Below, piece by piece: positions 27,414-43,597 of a DNA stretch of 64,000 nt (positions are counted from its first letter, which is position 1; each line of letters starts with the position of its first letter). The notes beneath the pieces are model-generated. The model saw only the letters and a program-made list of their open reading frames with translations, did no database searches and was not told the origin of the DNA. The stretch is from contig NW_027469176.1 in assembly GCF_051020765.1 (NCBI RefSeq), positions 186,001 to 250,000 on the forward strand. The letters run 5' to 3'. Both the position numbers and the translations under genes were made by a program. Source of the DNA: Lasioglossum baleicum. Its lineage: Eukaryota; Arthropoda; Insecta; Hymenoptera; Halictidae.

Positions 27414-27833
27414 GTTTAAACCATAAGGCATAACGCATAGCCCATGACGCATAACGCATAACGCATAACGCATAATGCAAAAGTCATAACGCATAACGCA
27501 TAACGGATAACGCATAACGCATAACGCATAACGCATAACGCATAACGCATAACGCATAACGCATAACGCATAACGCATAACGCATAACGCATAACGCGTA
27601 ACGCAAAACTCATAACGCATAACGCGTAACGCAAAACTCATAACGCATAACGCATAACGCATAACGCATAACGCATAACGCATAACGCATAACGCATAAC
27701 GCATAACGCATAACGCATAACGCATAACGCATAACGCATAACGCATAACGCATAACGCATAACGCATAACGCATAACGCATAACGCGTAACGCAAAACTC
27801 ATAACGCATAACGCATAACGCATAACGCATAAC

Positions 27834-28050
27834 GCACAACGCATAACGTTTAAACCATAAGGCATAACGCATAGCCCATAACGCATAACGCATAACGCAT
27901 AACGCATAATGCAAAAGTCATAACGCATAACGCATAACGCATAACGCATAACGCGTAACGCAAAACTCATAACGCATAACGCATAACGCATAACGCATAA
28001 CGCACAACGCATAACGTTTAAACCATAAGGCATAACGCATAGCCCATGAC
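27834..28050 (+). repeat. B-prime to B pair, 168-bp spacing
   Basis: B-prime (27848), C without GGATAAC, A (27953) and B (28016). It is the domain II version of the 161-bp pairs at 44116, 48769, 53072 and 59552, one heptamer longer. Confidence 0.82.
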
Positions 28051-30127
28051 GCATAACGCATAACGCATAACGCATAATGCAAAAGTCATAACGCATAACG
28101 CATAACGGATAACGCATAACGCATAACGCATAACGCATAACGCATAACGCATAACGCATAACGCATAACGCATAACGCATAACGCATAACGCATAACGCA
28201 TAACGCATAACGCATAACGCATAACGCATAACGCATAACGCATAACGCATAACGCATAACGCATAACGCATAACGCATAACGCATAACGCATAACGCATA
28301 ACGCATAACGCATAACGCATAACGCATAACGCATAACGCATAACGCATAACGCATAACGCATAACGCATAACGCATAACGCATAACGCATAACGCATAAC
28401 GCATAACGCATAACGCATAACGCATAACGCATAACGCATAACGCATAACGCATAACGCATAACGCATAACGGATAACGCATAACGCATAACGCATAACGC
28501 ATAACGCATAACGCATAACGCATAACGCATAACGCATAACGCATAACGCATAACGCATAACGCATAACGCATAACGCATAACGCATAACGCATAACGCAT
28601 AACGCATAACGCATAACGCATAACGCATAACGCATAACGCATAACGCATAACGCATAACGCATAACGCATAACGCATAACGCATAACGCATAACGCATAA
28701 CGCATAACGCATAACGCATAACGCATAACGCATAACGCATAACGCATAACGCATAACGCATAACGCATAACGCATAACGCATAACGCATAACGCATAACG
28801 CATAACGCATAACGCATAACGCATAACGCATAAGGCATAAGCATAACGCATAACGCATAACGCATAACGCATAACGCGTAACGCAAAACTCATAACGCAT
28901 AACGCGTAACGCAAAACTCATAACGCATAACGCATAACGCATAACGCATAACGCATAACGCATAACGCATAACGCATAACGCATAACGCATAACGCATAA
29001 CGCATAACGCATAACGCATAACGCATAACGCATAACGCATAACGCATAACGCATAACGCATAACGCATAACGCATAACGCATAACGCATAACGCATAACG
29101 CATAACGCATAACGCATAACGCATACCGCATAACGCATAACGCATAACGCATAACGCATAACGCATAACGCATAACGCATAACGCATAACGCATAACGCA
29201 TAACGCATAACGCATAACGCATAACGCATAACGCATAACGCATAACGCATAACGCATAACGCATGACGCACAACGCATGACGCACAACGCATAACGCATA
29301 ACGCATAACGCATAACGCATAACGCATAACGCATAACGCATAACGCATTACGCATAACGCATAACGCATAACGCATAACGCATAAGGCATAAGCATAACG
29401 CATAACGCATAACGCATAACGCATAACGCATAACGCGTAACGCAAGACTCATAACGCATAACGCATAACGCATAACGCATATGGCATAACGCATAATGCA
29501 AAAGTCATAACGCATAACGCATAACGCATAACGCATAACGCATAACGCATAACGCATAACGCATAACGCATAACGCATAACGCATAACGCATAACGCATA
29601 ACGCATAACGCATAACGCATAACGCATAACGCATAACGCATAACGCATAACGCATAACGCATAACGCATAACGCATAACGCATAACGCATAACGCGTAAC
29701 GCAAAACTCATAACGCATAACGCATAACGCATAACGCATAACGCATAACGCACAACGCATAACGTTTAAACCATAAGGCATAACGCATAGCCCATAACGC
29801 ATAACGCATAACGCATAATGCAAAAGTCATAACGCATAACGCATAACGGATAACGCATAACGCATAACGCATAACGCATAACGCATAACGCATAACGCAT
29901 AACGCATAACGCATAACGCATAACGCATAACGCATAACGCATAACGCATAACGCATAACGCATAACGCATAACGCATAACGCATAACGCATAACGCATAA
30001 CGCATAACGCATAACGCATAACGCATAACGCATAACGCATAACGCATAACGCATAACGCATAACGCATAACGCATAACGCATAACGCATAACGCATAACG
30101 CATAACGCATAACGCATAACGCATAAC

Positions 30128-30742
30128 GCGTAACGCAAAACTCATAACGCATAACGCATAACGCATAACGCATAACGCATATGGCATAAGCATAACGCAT
30201 AACGCATAACGCATAACGCATAACGCATAACGCATAACGCATAACGCATAACGCATAACGCATAACGCATAACGCATAACGCATAACGCATAACGCATAA
30301 CGCATAACGCATAACGCATAACGCATAACGCATAACGCGTAACGCAAAACTCATAACGCATAACACATAACGCATAACGCATAACGCATAACGCATAACG
30401 TATAAACCATAAGGCATAACGCATAGCCCATAACGCATAACGCATAACGCATAACGCATAATGCAAAAGTCATAACGCGTAACGCAAAACTCATAACGCA
30501 TAACGCATAACGCATAACGCACAACGCATAACGTTTAAACCATAAGGCATAACGCATAGCCCATAACGCATAACGCATAACGCATAATGCAAAAGTCATA
30601 ACGCATAACGCATAACGGATAACGCATAACGCATAACGCATAACGCATAACGCATAACGCATAACGCGTAACGCAAAACTCATAACGCATAACGCATAAC
30701 GCATAACGCATATGGCATAACGCATAATGCAAAAGTCATAAC
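30128..30742 (+). repeat. Shuffled segment at the domain II/III transition
   Basis: Contains combinations not seen elsewhere: a D/E hybrid at 30177 (GCATATG followed directly by hexamer GCATAA), an ACATAAC unit at 30365, a decayed B core reading GTATAAACC at 30400 without the usual GCACAAC, and a D block at 30708 preceded by A instead of A-prime. Three A blocks and one normal B (30533) lie between. It separates the domain II block order from the first F plus G supra-unit at 30820. Confidence 0.78.
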
Positions 30743-30819
30743 GCATAACGCATAACGCATAACGCATAACGCATAACGCATAACGCATAACGCATAACGC
30801 ATAACGCATAACGCATAAC

Positions 30820-32632
30820 GCATGACGCACAACGCATAACGCATAACGCATAACGCATAACGCATAACGCATAACGCATTACGCATAACGAATTACGCAT
30901 AACGCATAACGCATAACGCATAACGCATAAGGCATAACGCATAACGCATAACGCATAACGCATAACGCATAACGCGTAACGCAAGACTCATAACGCATAA
31001 CGCATAACGCATAACGCATAACGCATAACGCATAACGCATATGGCATAACGCATAATGCAAAAGTCATAACGCATAACGCATAACGCATAACGCATAACG
31101 CATAACGCATAACGCATAACGCATAACGCATAACGCATAACGCATAACGCATAACGCATAACGCATAACGCATAACGCATAACGCATAACGCATAACGCA
31201 AAACGCATAACGCATAACGCATAACGCATAACGCATAACGCATAACGCATAACGCATAACGCATAACGCGTAACGCAAAACTCATAACGCATAACGCATA
31301 ACGCATAACGCACAACGCATAACGTTTAAACCATAAGGCATAACGCATAGCCCATGACGCATAACGCATAACGCATAACGCATAATGCAAATGTCATAAC
31401 GCATAACGCATAACGGATAACGCATAACGCATAACGCATAACGCATAACGCATAACGCATAACGCATAACGCATAACGCATAACGCATAACGCATAACGC
31501 ATAACGCATAACGCATAACGCATAACGCATAACGCATAACGCATAACGCATAACGCATAACGCATAACGCATAACGCATAACGCGTAAAGCAAGACTCAT
31601 AACGCATAACGCATAACGCATAACGCATAACGCATAACGCATATGGCATAACGCATAATGCAAAAGTCATAACGCATAACGCATAACGCATAACGCATAA
31701 CGCATAACGCATAACGCGTAACGCAAAACTCATAACGCATAACGCATAACGCATAACGCATAACGCATAACGCATTACGCATAACGCATAACGCGTAACG
31801 CAAAACTCATAACGCATAACGCATAACGCATAACGCATAACGCACAACGCATAACGTTTAAACCATAAGGCATAACGCATAGCCCATGACGCATAACGCA
31901 TAACGCATAACGCATAATGCAAAAGTCATAACGCATAACGCATAACGGATAACGCATAACGCATAACGCATAACGCATAACGCATAACGCATAACGCATA
32001 ACGCATAACGCATAACGCATAACGCATAACGCATAACGCATAACGGATAACGCATAACGCATAACGCATAACGCATAACGCATAACGCATAACGCATAAC
32101 GCATAACGCATAACGCATAACGCATAACGCATAACGCATAACGCATAACGCATAACGCATAACGCATAACGCATAACGCATAACGCATAACGCATAACGC
32201 ATAACGCATAACGCATAACGCATAACGCATAACGCATAACGCATAACGCATAACGCATAACGCATAACGCATAACGCATAACGCATAACGCATAACGCAT
32301 AACGCATAACGCATAACGCATAACGCATAACGCATAACGCATAACGCATAACGCATAACGCATAACGCATAACGCATAACGCATAACGCATAACGCATAA
32401 CGCATAACGCATAACGCATAACGCATAACGCATAACGCATAACGCATAACGCATAACGCATAACGCATAACGCATAACGCATAACGCATAACGCATAACG
32501 CATAACGCATAACGCATAACGCATAACGCATAACGCATAACGCATAACGCATAACGCATAACGCATAACGCATAACGCATAACGCATAACGCATAACGCA
32601 TAACGCATAACGCATAACGCATAACGCATAAC
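30820..32632 (+). repeat. Domain III supra-unit S1 (1,813 bp, shortest)
   Basis: F, G (30876), E-prime, A-prime and D (31037), GCAAAAC (31198), A, B (31324), GCAAATG-type C (31387), A2 (31583) and D (31639), A, GCATTAC (31773), A, B (31856), C, second GGATAAC, long pure run. It contains head and tail elements shared by most longer units and nothing else. Confidence 0.8.
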
Positions 32633-35600
32633 GCATGACGCACAACGCATAACGCATAACGCATAACGCATAACGCATAACGCATAACGCATTACGCATA
32701 ACGAATTACGCATAACGCATAACGCATAACGCATAACGCATAAGGCATAACGCATAACGCATAACGCATAACGCATAACGCATAACGCATAACGCATAAC
32801 GCATGACGCACAACGCATAACGCATAACGCATAACGCATAACGCATAACGCATAACGCATAACGCATTACGCATAACGCATAACGCATAACGCATAACGC
32901 ATAAGGCATAAGCATAACGCATAACGCATAACGCATAACGCATAACGCATAACGCGTAACGCAAGACTCATAACGCATAACGCATAACGCATAACGCATA
33001 TGGCATAACGCATAATGCAAAAGTCATAACGCATAACGCATAACGCATAACGCATAACGCATAACGCATAACGCATAACGCATAACGCATAACGCATAAC
33101 GCATAACGCATAACGCATAACGCATAACGCATAACGCATAACGCATAACGCATAACGCATAACGCATAACGCGTAACGCAAAACTCATAACGCATAACGC
33201 ATAACGCATAACGCATAACGCACAACGCATAACGTTTAAACCATAAGGCATAACGCATAGCCCATGACGCATAACGCATAACGCATAACGCATAATGCAA
33301 AAGTCATAACGCATAACGCATAACGGATAACGCATAACGCATAACGCATAACGCATAACGCATAACGCATAACGCATAACGCATAACGCATAACGCATAA
33401 CGCATAACGCATAACGCATAACGCATAACGCATAACGCATAACGCATAACGCATAACGCATAACGCATAACGCATAACGCGTAACGCAAAACTCATAACG
33501 CATAACGCGTAACGCAAAACTCATAACGCATAACGCATAACGCATAACGCATAACGCATAACGCATAACGCATAACGCATAACGCATAACGCATAACGCA
33601 TAACGCATAACGCATAACGCATAACGCATAACGCATAACGCATAACGCATAACGCATAACGCATAACGCATAACGCATAACGCGTAACGCAAAACTCATA
33701 ACGCATAACGCATAACGCATAACGCATAACGCATAACGCACAACGCATAACGTTTAAACCATAAGGCATAACGCATAGCCCATAACGCATAACGCATAAC
33801 GCATAATGCAAAAGTCATAACGCATAACGCATAACGGATAACGCATAACGCATAACGCATAACGCATAACGCATAACGCATAACGCATAACGCATAACGC
33901 ATAACGCATAACGCATAACGCATAACGCATAACGCATAACGCATAACGCATAACGCATAACGCATAACGCATAACGCATAACGCATAACGCATAACGCAT
34001 AACGCATAACGCATAACGCATAACGCATAACGCATAACGCATAACGCATAACGCATAACGCATAACGCATAACGCATAACGCATAACGCATAACGCATAA
34101 CGCATAACGCATAACGCATAACGCATAACGCGTAACGCAAAACTCATAACGCATAACGCATAACGCATAACGCACAACGCATAACGTTTAAACCATAAGG
34201 CATAACGCATAGCCCATAACGCATAACGCATAACGCATAACGCATAATGCAAAAGTCATAACGCATAACGCATAACGGATAACGCATAACGCATAACGCA
34301 TAACGCAGAACGCATAACGCATAACGCATAACGCATAACGCATAACGCATAACGCATAACGCATAACGCATAACGCATAACGCATAACGCATAACGCATA
34401 ACGCATAACGCATAACGCATAACGCATAACGCATAACGCATAACGCATAACGCATAACGCATAACGCATAACGCATAACGCATAACGCATAACGCATAAC
34501 GCATAACGCATAACGCATAACGCATAACGCATAACGCATAACGCATAACGCATAACGCATAACGCGTAAAGCAAGACTCATAACGCATAACGCATAACGC
34601 ATAACGCATAACGCATAACGCATAACGCATATGGCATAACGCATAATGCAAAAGTCATAACGCATAACGCATAACGCATAACGCATAACGCATAACGCAT
34701 AACGCATAACGCGTAACGCAAAACTCATAACGCATAACGCATAACGCATAACGCATAACGCATAACGCATTACGCATAACGCATAACGCGTAACGCAAAA
34801 CTCATAACGCATAACGCATAACGCATAACGCATAACGCACAACGCATAACGTTTAAACCATAAGGCATAACGCATAGCCCATGACGCATAACGCATAACG
34901 CATAACGCATAATGCAAAAGTCATAACGCATAACGCATAACGGATAACGCATAACGCATAACGCATAACGCATAACGCATAACGCATAACGCATAACGCA
35001 TAACGCATAACGCATAACGCATAACGCATAACGCATAACGCATAACGCATAACGCATAACGCATAACGGATAACGCATAACGCATAACGCATAACGCATA
35101 ACGCATAACGCATAACGCATAACGCATAACGCATAACGCATAACGCATAACGCATAACGCATAACGCATAACGCATAACGCATAACGCATAACGCATAAC
35201 GCATAACGCATAACGCATAACGCATAACGCATAACGCATAACGCATAACGCATAACGCATAACGCATAACGCATAACGCATAACGCATAACGCATAACGC
35301 ATAACGCATAACGCATAACGCATAACGCATAACGCATAACGCATAACGCATAACGCATAACGCATAACGCATAACGCATAACGCATAACGCATAACGCAT
35401 AACGCATAACGCATAACGCATAACGCATAACGCATAACGCATAACGCATAACGCATAACGCATAACGCATAACGCGTAAAGCAAGACTCATAACGCATAA
35501 CGCATAACGCATAACGCATAACGCATAACGCATAACGCATAACGCATATGGCATAACGCATAATGCAAAAGTCATAACGCATAACGCATTACGCATAACG

Positions 35601-36040
35601 CATAACGCGTAACGCAAAACTCATAACGCATAACGCATAACGCATAACGCATAACGCATAACGCACAACGCATAACGTTTAAACCATAAGGCATAACGCA
35701 TAGCCCATGACGCATAACGCATAACGCATAACGCATAATGCAAAAGTCATAACGCATAACGCATAACGGATAACGCATAACGCATAACGCATAACGCATA
35801 ACGCATAACGCATAACGCATAACGCATAACGCATAACGCATAACGCATAACGCATAACGCATAACGCATAACGCATAACGCATAACGCATAACGGATAAC
35901 GCATAACGCATAACGCATAACGCATAACGCATAACGCATAACGCATAACGCATAACGCATAACGCATAACGCATAACGCATAACGCATAACGCATAACGC
36001 ATAACGCATAACGCATAACGCATAACGCATAACGCATAAC
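32633..36040 (+). repeat. Domain III supra-unit S2 (3,408 bp)
   Basis: F, G (32689), E-prime, then a second F (32803), GCATTAC, E, A-prime and D (32996), A, B (33234), C, AA, A, B-prime (33752), C, A, B-prime (34186), C, A2 (34564) and D, A, GCATTAC, A, B (34851), C, A2 (35474) and D, GCATTAC, A, B (35677), C, F. It lacks the GCAAAAC and GCAAATG markers, so the head was replaced by domain II-like material. The A2-to-B tail occurs twice. Confidence 0.72.
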
Positions 36041-39000
36041 GCATGACGCACAACGCATAACGCATAACGCATAACGCATAACGCATAACGCATAACGCAT
36101 TACGCATAACGAATTACGCATAACGCATAACGCATAACGCATAACGCATAAGGCATAACGCATAACGCATAACGCATAACGCATAACGCATAACGCGTAA
36201 CGCAAGACTCATAACGCATAACGCATAACGCATAACGCATAACGCATAACGCATATGGCATAACGCATAATGCAAAAGTCATAACGCATAACGCATAACG
36301 CATAACGCATAACGCATAACGCATAACGCATAACGCATAACGCATAACGCATAACGCATAACGCATAACGCATAACGCATAACGCATAACGCATAACGCA
36401 TAACGCATAACGCATAACGCATAACGCATAACGCATAACGCAAAACGCATAACGCATAACGCATAACGCATAACGCACAACGCATAACGTTTAAACCATA
36501 AGGCATAACGCATAGCCCATGACGCATAACGCATAACGCATAACGCATAATGCAAATGTCATAACGCATAACGCATAACGGATAACGCATAACGCATAAC
36601 GCATAACGCATAACGCATAACGCATAACGCATAACGCATAACGCATAACGCATAACGCATAACGCATAACGCATAACGCATAATGCATAACGCATAACGC
36701 ATAACGCATAACGCATAACGCATAACGCATAACGCATAACGCATAACGCATAACGCATAACGCATAACGCATAACGCATAACGCATAACGCATAACGCAT
36801 AACGCATAACGCATAACGCATAACGCATAACGCATAACGCATAACGCATAACGCATAACGCATAACGCATAACGCATAACGCATAACGCATAACGCATAA
36901 CGCATAACGCATAACGCATAACGCATAACGCATAACGCATAACGCATAACGCATAACGCATAACGCATAACGCATAACGCATAACGCATAACGCATAACG
37001 CATAACGCATATCGCATAACGCATAACGCATAACGCATAACGCATAACGCATAACGCATAACGCATAACGCATAACGCATAACGCATAACGCATAACGCA
37101 TAACGCATAAGGCATAAGCATAACGCATAACGCATAACGCATAACGCGTAACGCAAAACTCATAACGCATAACGCGTAACGCAAAACTCATAACGCATAA
37201 CGCATAACGCATAACGCATAACGCATAACGCATAACGCATAACGCATAACGCATAACGCATAACGCATAACGCATAACGCATAACGCATAACGCATAACG
37301 CATAACGCATAACGCATAACGCATAACGCATAACGCATAACGCATAACGCGTAACGCAAAACTCATAACGCATAACGCATAACGCATAACGCATAACGCA
37401 CAACGCATAACGTTTAAACCATAAGGCATAACGCATAGCCCATGACGCATAACGCATAACGCATAACGCATAATGCAAAAGTCATAACGCATAACGCATA
37501 ACGGATAACGCATAACGCATAACGCATAACGCATAACGCATAACGCATAACGCATAACGCATAACGCATAACGCATAACGCATAACGCATAACGCATAAC
37601 GCATAACGCATAACGCATAACGCATAACGCATAACGCATAACGCATAACGCATAACGCGTAACGCAAAACTCATAACGCATAACGCGTAACGCAAAACTC
37701 ATAACGCATAACGCATAACGCATAACGCATAACGCATAACGCATAACGCATAACGCATAACGCATAACGCATAACGCATAACGCATAACGCATAACGCAT
37801 AACGCATAACGCGTAACGCAAAACTCATAACGCATAACGCATAACGCATAACGCATAACGCATAACGCACAACGCATAACGTTTAAACCATAAGGCATAA
37901 CGCATAGCCCATAACGCATAACGCATAACGCATAATGCAAAAGTCATAACGCATAACGCATAACGGATAACGCATAACGCATAACGCATAACGCATAACG
38001 CATAACGCATAACGCATAACGCATAACGCATAACGCATAACGCATAACGCATAACGCATAACGCATAACGCATAACGCATAACGCATAACGCATAACGCA
38101 TAACGCATAACGCATAACGCATAACGCATAACGCATAACGCATAACGCATAACGCATAACGCATAACGCATAACGCATAACGCATAACGCATAACGCATA
38201 ACGCATAACGCATAACGCATAACGCATAACGCATAACGCATAACGCATAACGCATAACGCATAACGCATAACGCATAACGCATAACGCGTAACGCAAAAC
38301 TCATAACGCATAACGCATAACGCATAACGCACAACGCATAACGTTTAAACCATAAGGCATAACGCATAGCCCATAACGCATAACGCATAACGCATAACGC
38401 ATAATGCAAAAGTCATAACGCATAACGCATAACGGATAACGCATAACGCATAACGCATAACGCATAACGCATAACGCATAACGCATAACGCATAACGCAT
38501 AACGCATAACGCATAACGCATAACGCATAACGCATAACGCATAACGCATAACGCATAACGCATAACGCATAACGCATAACGCATAACGCATAACGCATAA
38601 CGCATAACGCATAACGCATAACGCATAACGCATAACGCATAACGCATAACGCATAACGCATAACGCATAACGCATAACGCATAACGCATAACGCATAACG
38701 CATAACGCATAACGCATAACGCGTAAAGCAAGACTCATAACGCATAACGCATAACGCATAACGCATAACGCATAACGCATATGGCATAACGCATAATGCA
38801 AAAGTCATAACGCATAACGCATAACGCATAACGCATAACGCATAACGCATAACGCATAACGCGTAACGCAAAACTCATAACGCATAACGCATAACGCATA
38901 ACGCATAACGCATAACGCATTACGCATAACGCATAACGCGTAACGCAAAACTCATAACGCATAACGCATAACGCATAACGCATAACGCATAACGCACAAC

Positions 39001-39308
39001 GCATAACGTTTAAACCATAAGGCATAACGCATAGCCCATGACGCATAACGCATAACGCATAACGCATAATGCAAAAGTCATAACGCATAACGCATAACGG
39101 ATAACGCATAACGCATAACGCATAACGCATAACGCATAACGCATAACGCATAACGCATAACGCATAACGCATAACGCATAACGCATAACGCATAACGCAT
39201 AACGCATAACGCATAACGCATAACGCATAACGCATAACGCATAACGCATAACGCATAACGCATAACGCATAACGCATAACGCATAACGCATAACGCATAA
39301 CGCATAAC
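36041..39308 (+). repeat. Domain III supra-unit S3 (3,268 bp)
   Basis: F, G (36097), E-prime, A-prime and D (36251), GCAAAAC (36440), B (36489; the usual A between them is missing), GCAAATG (36552), GCATATC (37007), E, AA (37145), A, B (37412), C, AA, A, B-prime (37881), C, A, B-prime (38343), C, A2 (38721) and D, A, GCATTAC, A, B (39008), C, run. Confidence 0.75.
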
Positions 39309-42300
39309 GCACAACGCACAACGCATAACGCATAACGCATAACGCATAACGCATAACGCATTACGCATAACGAATTACGCATAACGCATAACGCATAACG
39401 CATAACGCATAAGGCATAACGCATAACGCATAACGCATAACGCATAACGCATAACGCGTAACGCAAGACTCATAACGCATAACGCATAACGCATAACGCA
39501 TAACGCATAACGCATAACGCATATGGCATAACGCATAATGCAAAAGTCATAACGCATAACGCATAACGCATAACGCATAACGCATAACGCATAACGCATA
39601 ACGCATAACGCATAACGCATAACGCATAACGCATAACGCATAACGCATAACGCATAACGCATAACGCAAAACGCATAACGCATAACGCATAACGCATAAC
39701 GCATAACGCATAACGCATAACGCATAACGCATAACGCATAACGCGTAACGCAAAACTCATAACGCATAACGCATAACGCATAACGCACAACGCATAACGT
39801 TTAAACCATAAGGCATAACGCATAGCCCATGACGCATAACGCATAACGCATAACGCATAATGCAAATGTCATAACGCATAACGCATAACGGATAACGCAT
39901 AACGCATAACGCATAACGCATAACGCATAACGCATAACGCATAACGCATAACGCATAACGCATAACGCATAACGCATAACGCATAACGCATAACGCATAA
40001 CGCATAACGCATAACGCATAACGCATAACGCATAACGCATAACGCATAACGCATAACGCATAACGCATAACGCATAACGCATAACGCATAACGCATAACG
40101 CATAACGCATAACGCATAACGCATAACGCATAACGCATAACGCATAACGCATAACGCATAACGCATAACGCATAACGCATAACGCATAACGCATAACGCA
40201 TAACGCATAACGCATAACGCATAACGCATAACGCATAACGCATAACGCATAAGGCATAAGCATAACGCATAACGCATAACGCATAACGCATAACGCGTAA
40301 CGCAAAACTCATAACGCATAACGCGTAACGCAAAACTCATAACGCATAACGCATAACGCATAACGCATAACGCATAACGCATAACGCATAACGCATAACG
40401 CATAACGCATAACGCATAACGCATAACGCATAACGCATAACGCATAACGCATAACGCATAACGCATAACGCATAACGCATAACGCATAACGCATAACGCA
40501 TAACGCATAACGCATAACGCATACCGCATAACGCATAACGCATAACGCATAACGCATAACGCATAACGCATAACGCATAACGCATAACGCATAACGCATA
40601 ACGCATAACGCATAACGCATAACGCATAACGCATAACGCATAACGCATGACGCACAACGCATAACGCATAACGCATAACGGATAACGCATAACGCATAAC
40701 GCATAACGCATAACGCATAACGCATAACGCATAACGCATAACGCATAACGCATAACGCATAACGCATAACGCATAACGCATAACGCATAACGCATAACGC
40801 ATAACGCATAACGCATAACGCATAACGCATAACGCATAACGCATAACGCATAACGCATAACGCATAACGCATAACGCATAACGCATAACGCATAACGCAT
40901 AACGCATAACGCATAACGCATAACGCATAACGCATAACGCATAACGCATAACGCATAACGCATAACGCATAACGCATAACGCATAACGCATAACGCATAA
41001 CGCATAACGCATAACGCATAACGCATAACGCATAACGCATAACGCATAACGCATAACGCATAACGCATAACGCATAACGCATAACGCATAACGCATAACG
41101 CATAACGCATAACGCATAACGCATAACGCATAACGCATAACGCATAACGCATAACGCATAACGCATAACGCATAACGCATAAGGCATAAGCATAACGCAT
41201 AACGCATAACGCATAACGCGTAACGCAAAACTCATAACGCATAACGCGTAACGCAAAACTCATAACGCATAACGCATAACGCATAACGCATAACGCATAA
41301 CGCATAACGCATAACGCATAACGCATAACGCATAACGCATAACGCATAACGCATAACGCATAACGCATAACGCATAACGCATAACGCATAACGCATAACG
41401 CATAACGCATAACGCATAACGCATAACGCATAACGCATAACGCATAACGCATAACGCATAACGCATAACGCATAACGCATAACGCATAACGCATACCGCA
41501 TAACGCATAACGCATAACGCATAACGCATAACGCATAACGCATAACGCATAACGCGTAACGCAAGACTCATAACGCATAACGCATAACGCATAACGCATA
41601 TGGCATAACGCATAATGCAAAAGTCATAACGCATAACGCATAACGCATAACGCATAACGCATAACGCATAACGCATAACGCATAACGCATAACGCATAAC
41701 GCATAACGCATAACGCATAACGCATAACGCATAACGCATAACGCATAACGCATAACGCATAACGCATAACGCATAACGCATAACGCATAACGCATAACGC
41801 ATAACGCATAACGCATAACGCATAACGCGTAACGCAAAACTCATAACGCATAACGCATAACGCATAACGCATAACGCACAACGCATAACGTTTAAACCAT
41901 AAGGCATAACGCATAGCCCATGACGCATAACGCATAACGCATAACGCATAATGCAAAAGTCATAACGCATAACGCATAACGGATAACGCATAACGCATAA
42001 CGCATAACGCATAACGCATAACGCATAACGGATAACGCATAACGCATAACGCATAACGCATAACGCATAACGCATAACGCATAACGCATAACGCATAACG
42101 CATAACGCATAACGCATAACGCATAACGCATAACGCATAACGCATAACGCATAACGCATAACGCATAACGCATAACGCATAACGCATAACGCATAACGCA
42201 TAACGCATAACGCATAACGCATAACGCATAACGCATAACGCATAACGCATAACGCATAACGCATAACGCATAACGCATAACGCGTAAAGCAAGACTCATA

Positions 42301-42624
42301 ACGCATAACGCATAACGCATAACGCATAACGCATAACGCATATGGCATAACGCATAATGCAAAAGTCATAACGCATAACGCATAACGCATAACGCATAAC
42401 GCATAACGCATAACGCATAACGCGTAACGCAAAACTCATAACGCATAACGCATAACGCATAACGCATAACGCATAACGCATTACGCATAACGCATAACGC
42501 GTAACGCAAAACTCATAACGCATAACGCATAACGCATAACGCATAACGCATAACGCACAACGCATAACGTTTAAACCATAAGGCATAACGCATAGCCCAT
42601 GACGCATAACGCATAACGCATAAC

Positions 42625-42780
42625 GCATAATGCAAAAGTCATAACGCATAACGCATAACGCATAACGCATAACGCATAACGCATAACGCATAACGCATAA
42701 CGCATAACGCATAACGCATAACGCATAACGCATAACGCATAACGCATAACGCATAACGCATAACGCATAACGCAAAACGC
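42625..42780 (+). repeat. C/D recombinant junction inside S4
   Basis: The C block after B 42569 starts normally (GCATAAT, GCAAAAG at 42632, TCATAAC) but has no GGATAAC. It is followed by a pure run and, 140 bp after GCAAAAG, the lone GCAAAAC unit. In intact heads GCAAAAC follows the D-block GCAAAAG by 112-161 bp. So the left side is C-type and the right side is D-type, joined within their shared 21-bp core. Confidence 0.78.
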
Positions 42781-42995
42781 ATAACGCATAACGCATAACG
42801 CATAACGCATAACGCATAACGCATAACGCATAACGCATAACGCGTAACGCAAAACTCATAACGCATAACGCATAACGCATAACGCACAACGCATAACGTT
42901 TAAACCATAAGGCATAACGCATAGCCCATGACGCATAACGCATAACGCATAACGCATAATGCAAATGTCATAACGCATAACGCATAACGGATAAC

Positions 42996-43597
42996 GCATA
43001 ACGCATAACGCATAACGCATAACGCATAACGCATAACGCATAACGCATAACGCATAACGCATAACGCATAACGCATAACGCATAACGCATAACGCATAAC
43101 GCATAACGCATAACGCATAACGCATAACGCATAACGCATAACGCATAACGCATAACGCATAACGCATAACGCATAACGCATAACGCATAACGCATAACGC
43201 ATAACGCATAACGCATAACGCATAACGCATAACGCATAACGCATAACGCATAACGCATAACGCATAACGCATAACGCATAACGCATAACGCATAACGCAT
43301 AACGCATAACGCATAACGCATAACGCATAACGCATAACGCATAACGCATAACGCATAACGCATAACGCATAACGCATAACGCATAACGCATAACGCATAA
43401 CGCATAACGCATAACGCATAACGCATAACGCATAACGCATAACGCATAACGCATAACGCATAACGCATAACGCATAACGCATAACGCATAACGCATAACG
43501 CATAACGCATAACGCATAACGCATAACGCATAACGCATAACGCATAACGCATAACGCATAACGCATAACGCATAACGCATAACGCATAACGCATAAC
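42996..43597 (+). repeat. Long pure run (86 units, 602 bp)
   Basis: Pure consensus between GGATAAC (ending 42995) and the A block at 43598. Confidence 0.83.

Larger units (their letters stand above)
12126..30819 (+). repeat. Domain II: 4.6-5.1 kb supra-HOR region with AA doublets and B-prime blocks
   Basis: From here A blocks often come as AA doublets, and B blocks ending CCATAAC (B-prime) appear, for example at 14538, 19040, 20375, 24030, 25694, 27848 and 29764 (position of GTTTAAAC). Three successive long units start at B blocks 11609, 16244 and 21367 and repeat the same block order. To the right of 25.1 kb the order loosens and elements later typical of domains III and IV appear. The region ends in a shuffled segment at 30128-30742. 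Domain limits are my interpretation of the variant barcode. Confidence 0.7.

Noticed and set aside
34305..34311. GCAGAAC and similar single odd units (CAATAAC at 3482, GCATAAA at 4762, TCATAAC after GCATAAT at 21814)
   Set aside because: Isolated point variants without recurrence; too little to support a feature or a finding.
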